Assembly (NCBI RefSeq): GCF_030295765.1 | Contig: NZ_AP027292.1 | Coordinates: 3,877,408 to 3,941,407 of the forward strand | Origin: Neptuniibacter halophilus | GTDB taxonomy: Bacteria > Pseudomonadota > Gammaproteobacteria > Pseudomonadales > Balneatricaceae | Direction of reading: 5' to 3' | Length of the DNA: 64,000 nt | Shown here: piece after piece, positions 39,157 through 47,912 of the stretch | Layout of the letters: each line of letters starts with the position of its first letter | Numbering within the stretch: position 1 is the stretch's first letter | Program-made: the position numbers and the translations under genes | Notes under the pieces: generated by a model | Seen by the model: the letters and a program-made list of their open reading frames with translations, nothing else | The model's database searches: none | Told to the model about the DNA's origin: nothing

Positions 39157-39996
39157 ATGAGCAATGCAGTGCAACTACCCAACCTGACAGACAGCCAGCT
39201 TACCCTGAGTGATCGTGTAGCCACCCTCACCTTTCAGCGCCACGATGTGCGTAATGCCCTCACCGGAACCGCGCTGATCGACGATATCCTTTCAGTCGTT
39301 GACTGGGCCAACCGCGAACCCGAAGTCTCCGTACTTATTTTCACCGGTGAAGGCAGCGCCTTCTCCGCCGGCGGTAATATCAAAGAGATGACCGAACGCG
39401 AGGGTACCCATAGTGACGGCGCTTTTGCCGGCGATGTCTACACCGTACAGAACCGCTACCGTCAGGGCATTCAGCGTATTCCGCTGGCCATGGAAAAACT
39501 GGATATTCCGGTCATCGCAGCAGTAAACGGCCCTGCTATTGGTGCAGGTTTCGACCTGACCTGCATGTGTGACATCCGGATCGGTTCCAGTGCCGCCAAA
39601 CTGGGTGAGACCTTCGTCAATCTGGGCATCATCCCCGGTGATGGTGGCGCCTGGTTCCTGCAGCGTCTGATCGGTTATCAGCGGGCCGCAGAACTGACCC
39701 TCACCGGCCGAATCATTGCCGCAGACGAAGCCCGGGAACTGGGCATATTGCTTGAGGTCACCGAACCGGATGCGCTGTTACCCCGGGCAGAAGCGCTGGC
39801 CCGCCAGATTGCAGCGAAGCCACCGCAGGCACTGCGTATGACCAAGCGCCTGCTGAAATCTGCACAGCGGATGGAGCTGCCGGAGTTTCTCGATCAGTGC
39901 GCTCTGATGCAGGGGATCTGCCATAACACCGCCGATCATATGGAAGCCGTCACCGCCTTTGTTGAAAAACGTGAACCGAAATTCAACGGCAACTGA
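39157..39996 (+). CDS. Crotonase (enoyl-CoA hydratase/isomerase) family protein
   Basis: The 279-residue protein has the crotonase fold: the oxyanion loop FSAGGNIKEM, the second loop AAVNGPAIGAGFDL and the C-terminal helices. Compared with rat enoyl-CoA hydratase, the first catalytic glutamate position is aspartate (GAGFDL) and the second is phenylalanine (GETFVNLG), so classical hydration is doubtful. It may be an isomerase, a thioesterase-like member or another crotonase. The gene stands alone. Confidence 0.8.
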   Translation: MSNAVQLPNLTDSQLTLSDRVATLTFQRHDVRNALTGTALIDDILSVVDWANREPEVSVLIFTGEGSAFSAGGNIKEMTEREGTHSDGAFAGDVYTVQNRYRQGIQRIPLAMEKLDIPVIAAVNGPAIGAGFDLTCMCDIRIGSSAAKLGETFVNLGIIPGDGGAWFLQRLIGYQRAAELTLTGRIIAADEARELGILLEVTEPDALLPRAEALARQIAAKPPQALRMTKRLLKSAQRMELPEFLDQCALMQGICHNTADHMEAVTAFVEKREPKFNGN

Positions 39997-40127
39997 TACA
40001 CAAGCCCTGACAGGAGGCAGCCACTGCCTCCTGAAACAACAGACCAGACCCGCCAGATGCAATCAGCCCATCGGCATAAATGGACTTTAATCTACATCTG
40101 AAAACCCTGTTAAGTGATTGTAACGAC

Positions 40128-40460
40128 ATGAAAAACTGGATTTTTTTGAGCATTGCTATCTTTTCTGAAGTGATTGCCACCTCAGCACTCAAAGAGAGTG
40201 AAAACTTCAGTCGTCTGGGGCCGTCATTACTGGTGGTGATCGGCTATGCCGTTTCTTTCTACTTTCTGGCGCTGACCCTTCGCACCATACCTGTGGGCAT
40301 CGCCTATGCCATCTGGTCAGGCGTCGGCATCGTGCTGATCAGCGCGATTGGCTGGGCGGTTTTCAACCAGAAGCTCGACACCCCGGCCCTGCTGGGTATC
40401 AGTCTGATCCTTGCCGGCGTACTCACCATCAACCTGTTTTCGAACAGTGTCGGGCACTGA
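40128..40460 (+). CDS. Small multidrug resistance pump, EmrE-like
   Basis: The 110-residue protein with four membrane helices exports quaternary ammonium or other cationic compounds in exchange for protons. The essential glutamate is in AIFSEVIATS (Glu13), and helix 3 has GIAYAIWSGVGIVLIS, the same as in EmrE. I use the ATG at 40128 because the family starts with M-K/N-x-W/Y; the frame opens 16 codons earlier. The SMR family also contains guanidinium exporters, but the IAYAIWSG motif favours the multidrug group. Confidence 0.87.
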   Translation: MKNWIFLSIAIFSEVIATSALKESENFSRLGPSLLVVIGYAVSFYFLALTLRTIPVGIAYAIWSGVGIVLISAIGWAVFNQKLDTPALLGISLILAGVLTINLFSNSVGH

Positions 40461-40468
40461 TCAATCCG

Positions 40469-40497
40469 GGCAGATCTGCTGATTCTGCCTCGGTTTT
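40469..40497 (+). terminator. Possible terminator after the SMR gene
   Basis: GGCAGA and TCTGCC form a six-pair stem with a nine-base loop, followed after four bases by TTTT. Weak. Confidence 0.35.
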
Positions 40498-40522
40498 ATG
40501 CCCGCTCTGATACAAACCCTCT

Positions 40523-41467
40523 TTAGCTTGAAACAGTATTCTGAGCCACTTCGGTAATCACCCGGCGTATCCACTGGTGCGCCGCGTTATGCTGTAACAG
40601 AGGGCTCCAGGCCATCTTCAGTTCAAACTCCGGTATTTCAAAAGGTGGCTTTTTCATAATCAGACGCGGGTTATCTGACTGCGCCGCCGCTGCCCGGGTG
40701 GGAATGGTAGCAACCAGCCCCTTCTGCTCAGCCAGCATCGCTGCGGACTGATAGTGGCGGGTGAATACGGCGATATGGCGTTTTTGCCCAATGGCATCCA
40801 GCGCCTCATCTACCCACCCCAGACGTTTGGTATCTTTTGGCGTGATCCCCATCCCCGCGCCCATGCCGGTTTTACTGACCCAGACATGGCGGGCCTTCAC
40901 ATAGGTTTCAAGACGGAAATCATGGGACAGAGGGTTATCAACCGCGAACAGGCAGGAGAAGCTATCGCGCCACAGGGTTTTCTGATGAAACGACTGCGGC
41001 ATCTCATCAAACCGGTTGATAACCAGATCAACCAGACCCTGTTCAACCTCAAGAAAACTCATATCACTGGGGGTCAGAATGTCCAGTACCACATCCGGCG
41101 CTTCTTTACTTAAACGCTTAAGCAGTCGCGGTAACAGCGTAGCTTCACCGTAGTCACTGGTCATGATTCGGAACACCCGCTCACTGCTGCTGGCATCGAA
41201 ATCACTGCTCGGTTCAATCACCTGCTCTACCGACGCCAGAATCTGGCGCAACAGCGGTTGCAGCGTCTGCGCCCGTTCAGTGGGTACCATGCCATCACTG
41301 GTGCGCACCAGCAGCGGATCACCAAATGTTTCACGTAATCGACGCAAACCATTGCTCATTGCCGGCTGAGTAATCCCCAGCAAACTGGCAGATCGGGTCA
41401 CATTTCGCTCCCGGAGCAAGACATCAAGGTATACCAAAAGGTTTAAGTCGATCTTATCGAGATTCAT
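40523..41467 (-). CDS. LysR family regulator divergent from aceA
   Basis: The 314-residue regulator has the N-terminal LysR helix-turn-helix (LDLNLL-type start, TQPAMSNGLRRLRE recognition helix) and a full effector domain. The ligand is unknown. It is divergent from the first aceA copy, with a 7-8-7 inverted repeat between, so control of isocitrate lyase and itself is a reasonable guess. It resembles the NodD/LinR-type branch of LysR proteins. Confidence 0.85.
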   Translation of the reverse strand: MNLDKIDLNLLVYLDVLLRERNVTRSASLLGITQPAMSNGLRRLRETFGDPLLVRTSDGMVPTERAQTLQPLLRQILASVEQVIEPSSDFDASSSERVFRIMTSDYGEATLLPRLLKRLSKEAPDVVLDILTPSDMSFLEVEQGLVDLVINRFDEMPQSFHQKTLWRDSFSCLFAVDNPLSHDFRLETYVKARHVWVSKTGMGAGMGITPKDTKRLGWVDEALDAIGQKRHIAVFTRHYQSAAMLAEQKGLVATIPTRAAAAQSDNPRLIMKKPPFEIPEFELKMAWSPLLQHNAAHQWIRRVITEVAQNTVSS

Positions 41468-41496
41468 AGCAAAGCCGCATAACTACTGATGTTGCA

Positions 41497-41518
41497 GAAT
41501 AGTAACACAGGACTATTC
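41497..41518. promoter_or_regulatory. Candidate LysR operator between the LysR gene and aceA
   Basis: GAATAGT-N8-ACTATTC is a perfect 22-base inverted repeat, 30 bases upstream of the LysR gene start and 127 before aceA. It includes T-N11-A spacing typical for LysR sites. Confidence 0.55.
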
Positions 41519-41644
41519 ACAGAATAAATAGCGCAAATAAGGGCCATTTATTTCAATTATGTCCATCCGCTCACTAGAATCGACTTCGAAACTTTTAAGC
41601 AGCACACCAAACCTCTGCTGACAAAAAATATGGAAGGAAAAGCC

Positions 41645-43240
41645 ATGTCTACATTACAAAAAGATATCGATTCCGTAGCTACCCTGAAAGCAGCCCAAGG
41701 CGCTTCCTGGAACGCAATCAACCCTGAATACGCTGCGCGTATGCGTGCCCAGAACAAATTCAAAACCGGTCTGGACATCGCTAAGTACACTGCTGCGATC
41801 ATGCGTAAAGACATGGAGCGTTACGACGCAGACAGCTCCCAGTACACTCAGTCTCTGGGTTGCTGGCACGGTTTCATCGGTCAGCAGAAGATGATCTCTA
41901 TCAAGAAGCACTTCAACAGCACTGACCGTCGCTACCTGTACCTGTCCGGCTGGATGGTTGCTGCGCTGCGCTCTGACTTCGGTCCTCTGCCAGACCAGTC
42001 CATGCACGAGAAAACGTCTGTATCCGGTCTGATCGAAGAACTGTACACCTTCCTGCGTCAGGCTGATGCACGTGAACTGGGCGGCCTGTTCCGCGCACTG
42101 GATGCAGCTCGTGAAGCCGGCAATGCCGCTGAAGAAGCGCAGATCCAGGATCAGATCGACAACCACCAGACTCACGTTGTGCCAATCATTGCTGACATCG
42201 ATGCAGGTTTCGGTAACGCTGAAGCGACTTACCTGCTGGCTAAGCAGATGATCGAAGCCGGTGCTTGCTGCATCCAGATCGAAAACCAGGTATCTGACGA
42301 GAAACAGTGTGGTCACCAGGACGGTAAAGTAACCGTTCCTCACGAAGACTTCCTGGCTAAGATCCGCGCAGTTCGCTACGCGTTCCTGGAGCTGGGTGTA
42401 GACGACGGTGTGATCGTTGCCCGTACTGACTCTCTGGGTGCTGGCCTGACCAAGCAGATCGCAGTAACTCGTGAACCAGGCGATCTGGGCGACCAGTACA
42501 ACAGCTTCCTGGATTGCGAAGAAGTTGCACCGGCTGATCTGGCTAACGGCGACGTTGTCCTGAACCGTGACGGCAAGCTGCTGCGTCCTAAGCGTCTGCC
42601 TTCTAACCTGTTCCAGTTCCGTGCAGGCACAGGTGAAGACCGCTGCGTACTGGACTGCATCACTTCCCTGCAGAACGGTGCTGACCTGCTGTGGATCGAA
42701 ACTGAGAAGCCACACGTTGGCCAGATCGGTGGCATGGTTAACCGCATCCGTGAAGTGATTCCGAATGCGAAACTGGTTTACAACAACTCTCCATCTTTCA
42801 ACTGGACTCTGAACTTCCGTCAGCAGGTATTCGATGCATGGACTGAAGAAGGTAAAGACGTATCTGCATACGATCGTAACAACCTGATGTCTGCTGAATA
42901 CGATGAGTCTGATCTGGCTGCGGCTGCGGATGACAAGATCCGTACCTTCCAGGCGGATGCCGCTCGCGAAGCGGGTATCTTCCACCACCTGATCACACTG
43001 CCGACTTACCACACTGCTGCGCTGTCTACTGACAACCTGGCGAAAGAGTACTTCGGTGATCAGGGTATGCTGGGCTACGTGGCTGGCGTACAGCGTAAAG
43101 AGATCCGTCAGGGCATCGCATGTGTTAAGCACCAGAACATGGCGGGTTCCGACATGGGCGACGACCACAAAGAATACTTTGCCGGTGAAGCTGCACTGAA
43201 AGCGGCAGGTAAAGACAACACCATGAACCAGTTCAGCTAA
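41645..43240 (+). CDS. aceA: Isocitrate lyase, copy 1
   Basis: Isocitrate lyase splits isocitrate into succinate and glyoxylate, the first step of the glyoxylate shunt used for growth on acetate or fatty acids. The 531-residue protein is the long pseudomonad-type form. The active-site cysteine is Cys222 in KQCGH, and the loops TEKPHVGQ and NNSPSFNW bind substrate. The ATG at 41645 has a GAAGGAA site. Codons are strongly biased to those of highly expressed genes. It differs from copy 2 only at codons 4-6 (TLQKD against TLKQD). Confidence 0.96.
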   Translation: MSTLQKDIDSVATLKAAQGASWNAINPEYAARMRAQNKFKTGLDIAKYTAAIMRKDMERYDADSSQYTQSLGCWHGFIGQQKMISIKKHFNSTDRRYLYLSGWMVAALRSDFGPLPDQSMHEKTSVSGLIEELYTFLRQADARELGGLFRALDAAREAGNAAEEAQIQDQIDNHQTHVVPIIADIDAGFGNAEATYLLAKQMIEAGACCIQIENQVSDEKQCGHQDGKVTVPHEDFLAKIRAVRYAFLELGVDDGVIVARTDSLGAGLTKQIAVTREPGDLGDQYNSFLDCEEVAPADLANGDVVLNRDGKLLRPKRLPSNLFQFRAGTGEDRCVLDCITSLQNGADLLWIETEKPHVGQIGGMVNRIREVIPNAKLVYNNSPSFNWTLNFRQQVFDAWTEEGKDVSAYDRNNLMSAEYDESDLAAAADDKIRTFQADAAREAGIFHHLITLPTYHTAALSTDNLAKEYFGDQGMLGYVAGVQRKEIRQGIACVKHQNMAGSDMGDDHKEYFAGEAALKAAGKDNTMNQFS

Positions 43241-43352
43241 GCTGACGGTTCATTGAAAAAGGGCGCTACGGCGCCCTTTTTTGTGTTTTAACGATGGCAC
43301 CGATGGATTAGCGGGACTCACCGGACCCGGTGCAATACGCCTCTGGCTATTG
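41661..43352 (+). repeat. Direct repeat, unit 1 of the aceA duplication
   Basis: These 1,692 bases are repeated without any difference I could find at 44372-46063, a constant offset of 2,711. The repeat covers aceA from codon 6 on, its terminator and about 70 further bases; a single mismatch at 43353 is followed by seven more identical bases. Upstream of codon 6 the sequences diverge quickly. Confidence 0.93.
43255..43282 (+). terminator. Rho-independent terminator of aceA copy 1
   Basis: AGGGCGC-TACG-GCGCCCT followed by TTTTTT, 19 bases after the stop codon. Confidence 0.92.
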
Positions 43353-43364
43353 TACCCTGCGGCC

Positions 43365-43598
43365 TTATTCGGCTGGTTTATCCTTGCACTCACGATTGAG
43401 CTTTTCTATATAATTCTGCTGCGAGCTGAGGTTCATATCGTTTTCAATCAACTTAATTGACTGTCGGTAGTTGGTATCGCTCAGTTCCTGATTCTGTTGC
43501 AGCAACAGCACATTGATGGCGATGGAAACCACAAACAGGGCTCCCATCATCAGGGCCGCATCCATATGAATCGTCAGCTTTCGTTTTAACACCTGCAT
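43365..43598 (-). CDS. Small membrane protein, function unknown
   Basis: The 77-residue product from the ATG at 43598, which has a GGAG site seven bases upstream, has a short basic N-terminus, one membrane helix (about residues 14-33) and a glutamine/asparagine-rich helical tail. I do not recognise it. The frame opens earlier at 43688. It lies between the two aceA copies on the opposite strand, and the end of the first repeat unit is only 12 bases from its stop codon. Confidence 0.6.
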   Translation of the reverse strand: MQVLKRKLTIHMDAALMMGALFVVSIAINVLLLQQNQELSDTNYRQSIKLIENDMNLSSQQNYIEKLNRECKDKPAE

Positions 43599-44355
43599 TC
43601 CTCTGCTCCGGCTGAAAAATATCTGTGCGACATTATCTACGAACTCTCCCCGCCTGATAAGTCTGGTGACTAAATTCACCTTTTGCACCGCAGCATAAAA
43701 ACCTTAAATAGTCATCAATTCTCCTCAACATGAATCGGTCATCCGGCTTATAAATTGACTGATTACTCCTCAGGAATCATCCCAAAACATAACAGCAGAG
43801 CGCAGGTTAAAGCCCTTGCCGGACAATAAGCACAATGACAAAACCCATAAAAAACCAGTCAGCCAGATTTTATTCGGTAATTCTTTGCCAACTCCTTTAA
43901 ATTCAAGGAATTGAAAGCATTTTGTAGTCAAAAACATATAGATCTTTTAGCTATTAAAAAACTTATTTTAATTCCATTATTTCTTGTAAAAGAGTCGCAC
44001 TAACTGCTATACCTAAGTCGCTACTACTTAAGACCGAGCGCTGAAAACCCCATATTCAGTGGCGCTCAGAGGAGTATGCCAGATCATGTAATGTAGTTAA
44101 TTTACAGTACTGCCCCCACCATTGCGGTAGTAAAACTACATTTTTGCATATGCACAAAAAGTCGCTTTGACGCAGCTGCGAAATAGCCCCATTATGCCAA
44201 CCACTAAGCTAGCAGAATGACTCAACCGTTCTGTCGGGCAGAATCTCGCTGCGGTGATTTTCTGAATAAATACGTTGAGCTAAGGGATTTCCGGTCACGC
44301 ATTGCGGGGCCCGAACTAACTATACAAATACAGGTTACACTGTAGAGGATCTACC
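43599..44355. other. Long intergenic region upstream of aceA copy 2
   Basis: About 750 bases without a convincing gene. It is AT-rich in the middle (43850-44010) and shares nothing with the upstream region of copy 1. Near aceA copy 2 it contains GTAGT-AAA-ACTAC at 44129-44141, a TTTTTGCATATGC-type near-palindrome at 44142-44161, and a GAGGAT ribosome binding site. No transposase remnant was seen. Confidence 0.5.
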
Positions 44356-45951
44356 ATGTCTACACTGAAACAAGATATCGATTCCGTAGCTACCCTGAAA
44401 GCAGCCCAAGGCGCTTCCTGGAACGCAATCAACCCTGAATACGCTGCGCGTATGCGTGCCCAGAACAAATTCAAAACCGGTCTGGACATCGCTAAGTACA
44501 CTGCTGCGATCATGCGTAAAGACATGGAGCGTTACGACGCAGACAGCTCCCAGTACACTCAGTCTCTGGGTTGCTGGCACGGTTTCATCGGTCAGCAGAA
44601 GATGATCTCTATCAAGAAGCACTTCAACAGCACTGACCGTCGCTACCTGTACCTGTCCGGCTGGATGGTTGCTGCGCTGCGCTCTGACTTCGGTCCTCTG
44701 CCAGACCAGTCCATGCACGAGAAAACGTCTGTATCCGGTCTGATCGAAGAACTGTACACCTTCCTGCGTCAGGCTGATGCACGTGAACTGGGCGGCCTGT
44801 TCCGCGCACTGGATGCAGCTCGTGAAGCCGGCAATGCCGCTGAAGAAGCGCAGATCCAGGATCAGATCGACAACCACCAGACTCACGTTGTGCCAATCAT
44901 TGCTGACATCGATGCAGGTTTCGGTAACGCTGAAGCGACTTACCTGCTGGCTAAGCAGATGATCGAAGCCGGTGCTTGCTGCATCCAGATCGAAAACCAG
45001 GTATCTGACGAGAAACAGTGTGGTCACCAGGACGGTAAAGTAACCGTTCCTCACGAAGACTTCCTGGCTAAGATCCGCGCAGTTCGCTACGCGTTCCTGG
45101 AGCTGGGTGTAGACGACGGTGTGATCGTTGCCCGTACTGACTCTCTGGGTGCTGGCCTGACCAAGCAGATCGCAGTAACTCGTGAACCAGGCGATCTGGG
45201 CGACCAGTACAACAGCTTCCTGGATTGCGAAGAAGTTGCACCGGCTGATCTGGCTAACGGCGACGTTGTCCTGAACCGTGACGGCAAGCTGCTGCGTCCT
45301 AAGCGTCTGCCTTCTAACCTGTTCCAGTTCCGTGCAGGCACAGGTGAAGACCGCTGCGTACTGGACTGCATCACTTCCCTGCAGAACGGTGCTGACCTGC
45401 TGTGGATCGAAACTGAGAAGCCACACGTTGGCCAGATCGGTGGCATGGTTAACCGCATCCGTGAAGTGATTCCGAATGCGAAACTGGTTTACAACAACTC
45501 TCCATCTTTCAACTGGACTCTGAACTTCCGTCAGCAGGTATTCGATGCATGGACTGAAGAAGGTAAAGACGTATCTGCATACGATCGTAACAACCTGATG
45601 TCTGCTGAATACGATGAGTCTGATCTGGCTGCGGCTGCGGATGACAAGATCCGTACCTTCCAGGCGGATGCCGCTCGCGAAGCGGGTATCTTCCACCACC
45701 TGATCACACTGCCGACTTACCACACTGCTGCGCTGTCTACTGACAACCTGGCGAAAGAGTACTTCGGTGATCAGGGTATGCTGGGCTACGTGGCTGGCGT
45801 ACAGCGTAAAGAGATCCGTCAGGGCATCGCATGTGTTAAGCACCAGAACATGGCGGGTTCCGACATGGGCGACGACCACAAAGAATACTTTGCCGGTGAA
45901 GCTGCACTGAAAGCGGCAGGTAAAGACAACACCATGAACCAGTTCAGCTAA
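44356..45951 (+). CDS. aceA: Isocitrate lyase, copy 2
   Basis: A second full-length 531-residue isocitrate lyase, identical in protein sequence to copy 1 except that residues 5-6 are Lys-Gln instead of Gln-Lys. The catalytic Cys222 and all other motifs are intact. The ATG has its own ribosome binding site (GAGGAT) and sits behind a different, 750-base upstream region, so the two copies probably respond to different signals. No frameshift or stop is present. Its terminator is a duplicate of that of copy 1. Confidence 0.96.
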   Translation: MSTLKQDIDSVATLKAAQGASWNAINPEYAARMRAQNKFKTGLDIAKYTAAIMRKDMERYDADSSQYTQSLGCWHGFIGQQKMISIKKHFNSTDRRYLYLSGWMVAALRSDFGPLPDQSMHEKTSVSGLIEELYTFLRQADARELGGLFRALDAAREAGNAAEEAQIQDQIDNHQTHVVPIIADIDAGFGNAEATYLLAKQMIEAGACCIQIENQVSDEKQCGHQDGKVTVPHEDFLAKIRAVRYAFLELGVDDGVIVARTDSLGAGLTKQIAVTREPGDLGDQYNSFLDCEEVAPADLANGDVVLNRDGKLLRPKRLPSNLFQFRAGTGEDRCVLDCITSLQNGADLLWIETEKPHVGQIGGMVNRIREVIPNAKLVYNNSPSFNWTLNFRQQVFDAWTEEGKDVSAYDRNNLMSAEYDESDLAAAADDKIRTFQADAAREAGIFHHLITLPTYHTAALSTDNLAKEYFGDQGMLGYVAGVQRKEIRQGIACVKHQNMAGSDMGDDHKEYFAGEAALKAAGKDNTMNQFS

Positions 45952-46063
45952 GCTGACGGTTCATTGAAAAAGGGCGCTACGGCGCCCTTTTTTGTGTTTT
46001 AACGATGGCACCGATGGATTAGCGGGACTCACCGGACCCGGTGCAATACGCCTCTGGCTATTG
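44372..46063 (+). repeat. Direct repeat, unit 2 of the aceA duplication
   Basis: Second unit of the 1,692-base identical repeat. No insertion or deletion relative to unit 1. Confidence 0.93.
45966..45993 (+). terminator. Rho-independent terminator of aceA copy 2
   Basis: Same hairpin and T-run as after copy 1, inside the repeat. Confidence 0.92.
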
Positions 46064-46162
46064 CACCCTGCTCAGCCACTTACTGCTGACTGCTGCTTGT
46101 CTGAGCGCCACTAAAGTTCTAAAATTCATTTACATATTAATTAGTTAAGAACCTTCCCACCC

Positions 46163-47392
46163 ATGAATCTCCGCTCGCTTCACTACGCCTGGACTATTGT
46201 TCTGGCCGGGGCAATGACCCTGTTCTGCTGCATGGGTCTGGCCCGGTTTGCACTGGGCATGCTGCTCCCTTCCATGGGCGAGAATCTGGATCTCAGTTAC
46301 ACCCAGATGGGATTTATCAGTACCGGAAATTTTATTGGCTATCTGCTCTCAGTGTTTCTTTGCGGCAAGATGATCTCCCGACTGGGCGAACGTAACACCA
46401 TCGTCACCGGGCTGGGACTGATCGCCGCCAGCATGCTCTGCGTCAGCTTCAGCAGCCAGCTCTGGCTGATTATCCTGATGTACTTTATTACCGGTATCGG
46501 TAGCGGTGCCGCCAATATCACCAGCATGACCCTGATCGCACACTGGTTCAGCAAAAAGTACCGTGGCCGCAGTGCCGGCTACATGATCTTTGGTAACGGG
46601 CTGGGTATTGTGGCCAGTGGTCTGCTGGTCCCCTGGCTTAACAGTCAGTGGGCTGAAACCGGCTGGCGAATTGGCTGGGGCACGTTTGCACTGGCAACCG
46701 CCCTGCTGACAGTAGCCGTGGCAATGCTGATTCAAAATAATCCGGCCCAGACGGGCTTGCGCCCCTATGGTGAATCTGAGCACAGTCCGCCACCTGTCAC
46801 CACGTCGGCATCCCCGGATAACCGTTTCCGGCTGATCAGTCATATCGGCGCAATCTACTTTATGTTTGGCTTTACCTACGTGATCTATACCACGTTTATC
46901 GTCACCAGCCTGATCGCAGATTATGAGTTCAGTGAATCATTTGCCGGCGCTTTGTGGATGGGTATTGGCGTAATCAGTATGTTTTCGGGCGCCCTGTTTG
47001 GCTGGGTTTCCGATCATTTTGGTCGTAAAACCGGGCTGGTAGTGGTGTTTGCGCTGCAAACTCTGGCCTATCTTCTGGTGGCTACCGAGCTGGGTGAAGC
47101 GGCGCTTTATGTTTCGCTGCTGTTATTTGGTATGACCGCGTTCAGTATACCCGCGATTATCGCAGCGCTGGTCAGCGACACACTGCCACCCGCTGAAGCG
47201 GGAAAAGTCTTTGGCTATATAACGTTCTTTTTTGGTATCGGCCAGATCTTCGGGCCAACTCTGGCAGGCTATCTGGCAGAACAGAGCCAGTCTTTCAGTT
47301 CCAGCTATCTGCTGGCGGCCAGCCTGACATCGATGGGGATTGGATTGACGCTGCTGTTAAAAGCCTCGCCGAAAGAGGTGCAGTCTGGTTGA
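46163..47392 (+). CDS. MFS transporter, YbfB/YjiJ-like
   Basis: The 409-residue protein has twelve expected membrane helices. The N-terminal GLARFALGMLLPSMGENLDL and YTQMGFISTGNFIGYL segments are typical for the YbfB/YjiJ subfamily of the major facilitator superfamily, whose substrates are mostly unknown. The cytoplasmic loop after helix 6 is proline/serine-rich. It lies downstream of aceA copy 2 behind the terminator and has its own upstream region of 100 bases. Confidence 0.85.
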   Translation: MNLRSLHYAWTIVLAGAMTLFCCMGLARFALGMLLPSMGENLDLSYTQMGFISTGNFIGYLLSVFLCGKMISRLGERNTIVTGLGLIAASMLCVSFSSQLWLIILMYFITGIGSGAANITSMTLIAHWFSKKYRGRSAGYMIFGNGLGIVASGLLVPWLNSQWAETGWRIGWGTFALATALLTVAVAMLIQNNPAQTGLRPYGESEHSPPPVTTSASPDNRFRLISHIGAIYFMFGFTYVIYTTFIVTSLIADYEFSESFAGALWMGIGVISMFSGALFGWVSDHFGRKTGLVVVFALQTLAYLLVATELGEAALYVSLLLFGMTAFSIPAIIAALVSDTLPPAEAGKVFGYITFFFGIGQIFGPTLAGYLAEQSQSFSSSYLLAASLTSMGIGLTLLLKASPKEVQSG

Positions 47393-47417
47393 ACAACGGC
47401 CTCAGACTGAAGGCGGG

Positions 47418-47446
47418 TAAAACTGGCTCGCTTAACGATGAGCCAG
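47418..47446 (-). terminator. Terminator overlapping the end of the small ORF
   Basis: On the minus strand CTGGCTC and GAGCCAG form a seven-pair stem with a ten-base loop, followed by TTTTA. The stem overlaps the last codons of the 51-residue ORF. Confidence 0.55.
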
Positions 47447-47587
47447 TGGTCCCGGAATAACCTGCGGCAGTTCAATCTGCAGCAATGATTTAATTTTCTT
47501 AACCAACAGAGAAAACAGTTCTGCAGTGAATTCGCTGCGCTGCTTGCGGGCTTCTTCGATGTAATACTCAACGGTTTCAGTTTTCAT
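47432..47587 (-). CDS. Small protein of 51 residues, function unknown
   Basis: The frame starts with ATG at 47587, preceded by AGGA at eight bases, and encodes a peptide beginning MKTETVEYYIEEARKQRSEF. The first 38 residues look like one amphipathic helix rich in Glu, Lys and Arg; the tail is proline-containing. Codon use is like that of nearby genes, and a terminator overlaps the stop. It is short enough to be missed by automatic annotation. I cannot assign a function. Confidence 0.6.
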   Translation of the reverse strand: MKTETVEYYIEEARKQRSEFTAELFSLLVKKIKSLLQIELPQVIPGPLAHR

Positions 47588-47912
47588 GGGGTAATTCCTG
47601 TGTCTGTCTGCTTGATGAGGCCATAATAATCTCCCTCACGCGGTTGCAGCAAACGATCAATCCTCAGCGTATCGGTTAGTTTTTTTCACCTATTTACGGA
47701 ACAAGGCTGTTCTCACCCGGGCTCACTGCCGCTTTTTGCCCCGGCAAGCAGTTAATCAGACAAAGCGGCAACCGGTTGCCATTGATCGCCGCCCGGGCGA
47801 CAGGTTGATTTAAAAACTGATTGTTTTGTATACGTTTTATCTAACTGGTATTGATCTTGCTGAGCTTATACCGAACCGACAACAGTCTACTTTTAGCTCA
47901 GGTATAAGGATC
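47588..47912. other. Intergenic region with divergent promoters
   Basis: About 325 bases between the divergent small protein and the unknown 214-residue protein. It contains a CGCCCGGGCG palindrome near 47792-47801 and a short T-run at 47683-47689. No further gene was seen. Confidence 0.4.

Noticed and set aside
41654..43168. Long open frames of 504 and 514 codons on the minus strand opposite both aceA copies
   Set aside because: They are shadows of the strongly codon-biased aceA genes, have no ribosome binding site and resemble no protein.
43353..44371. Insertion sequence or phage remnant responsible for the aceA duplication
   Set aside because: No transposase fragment, terminal inverted repeat or target-site duplication was found between or around the units.
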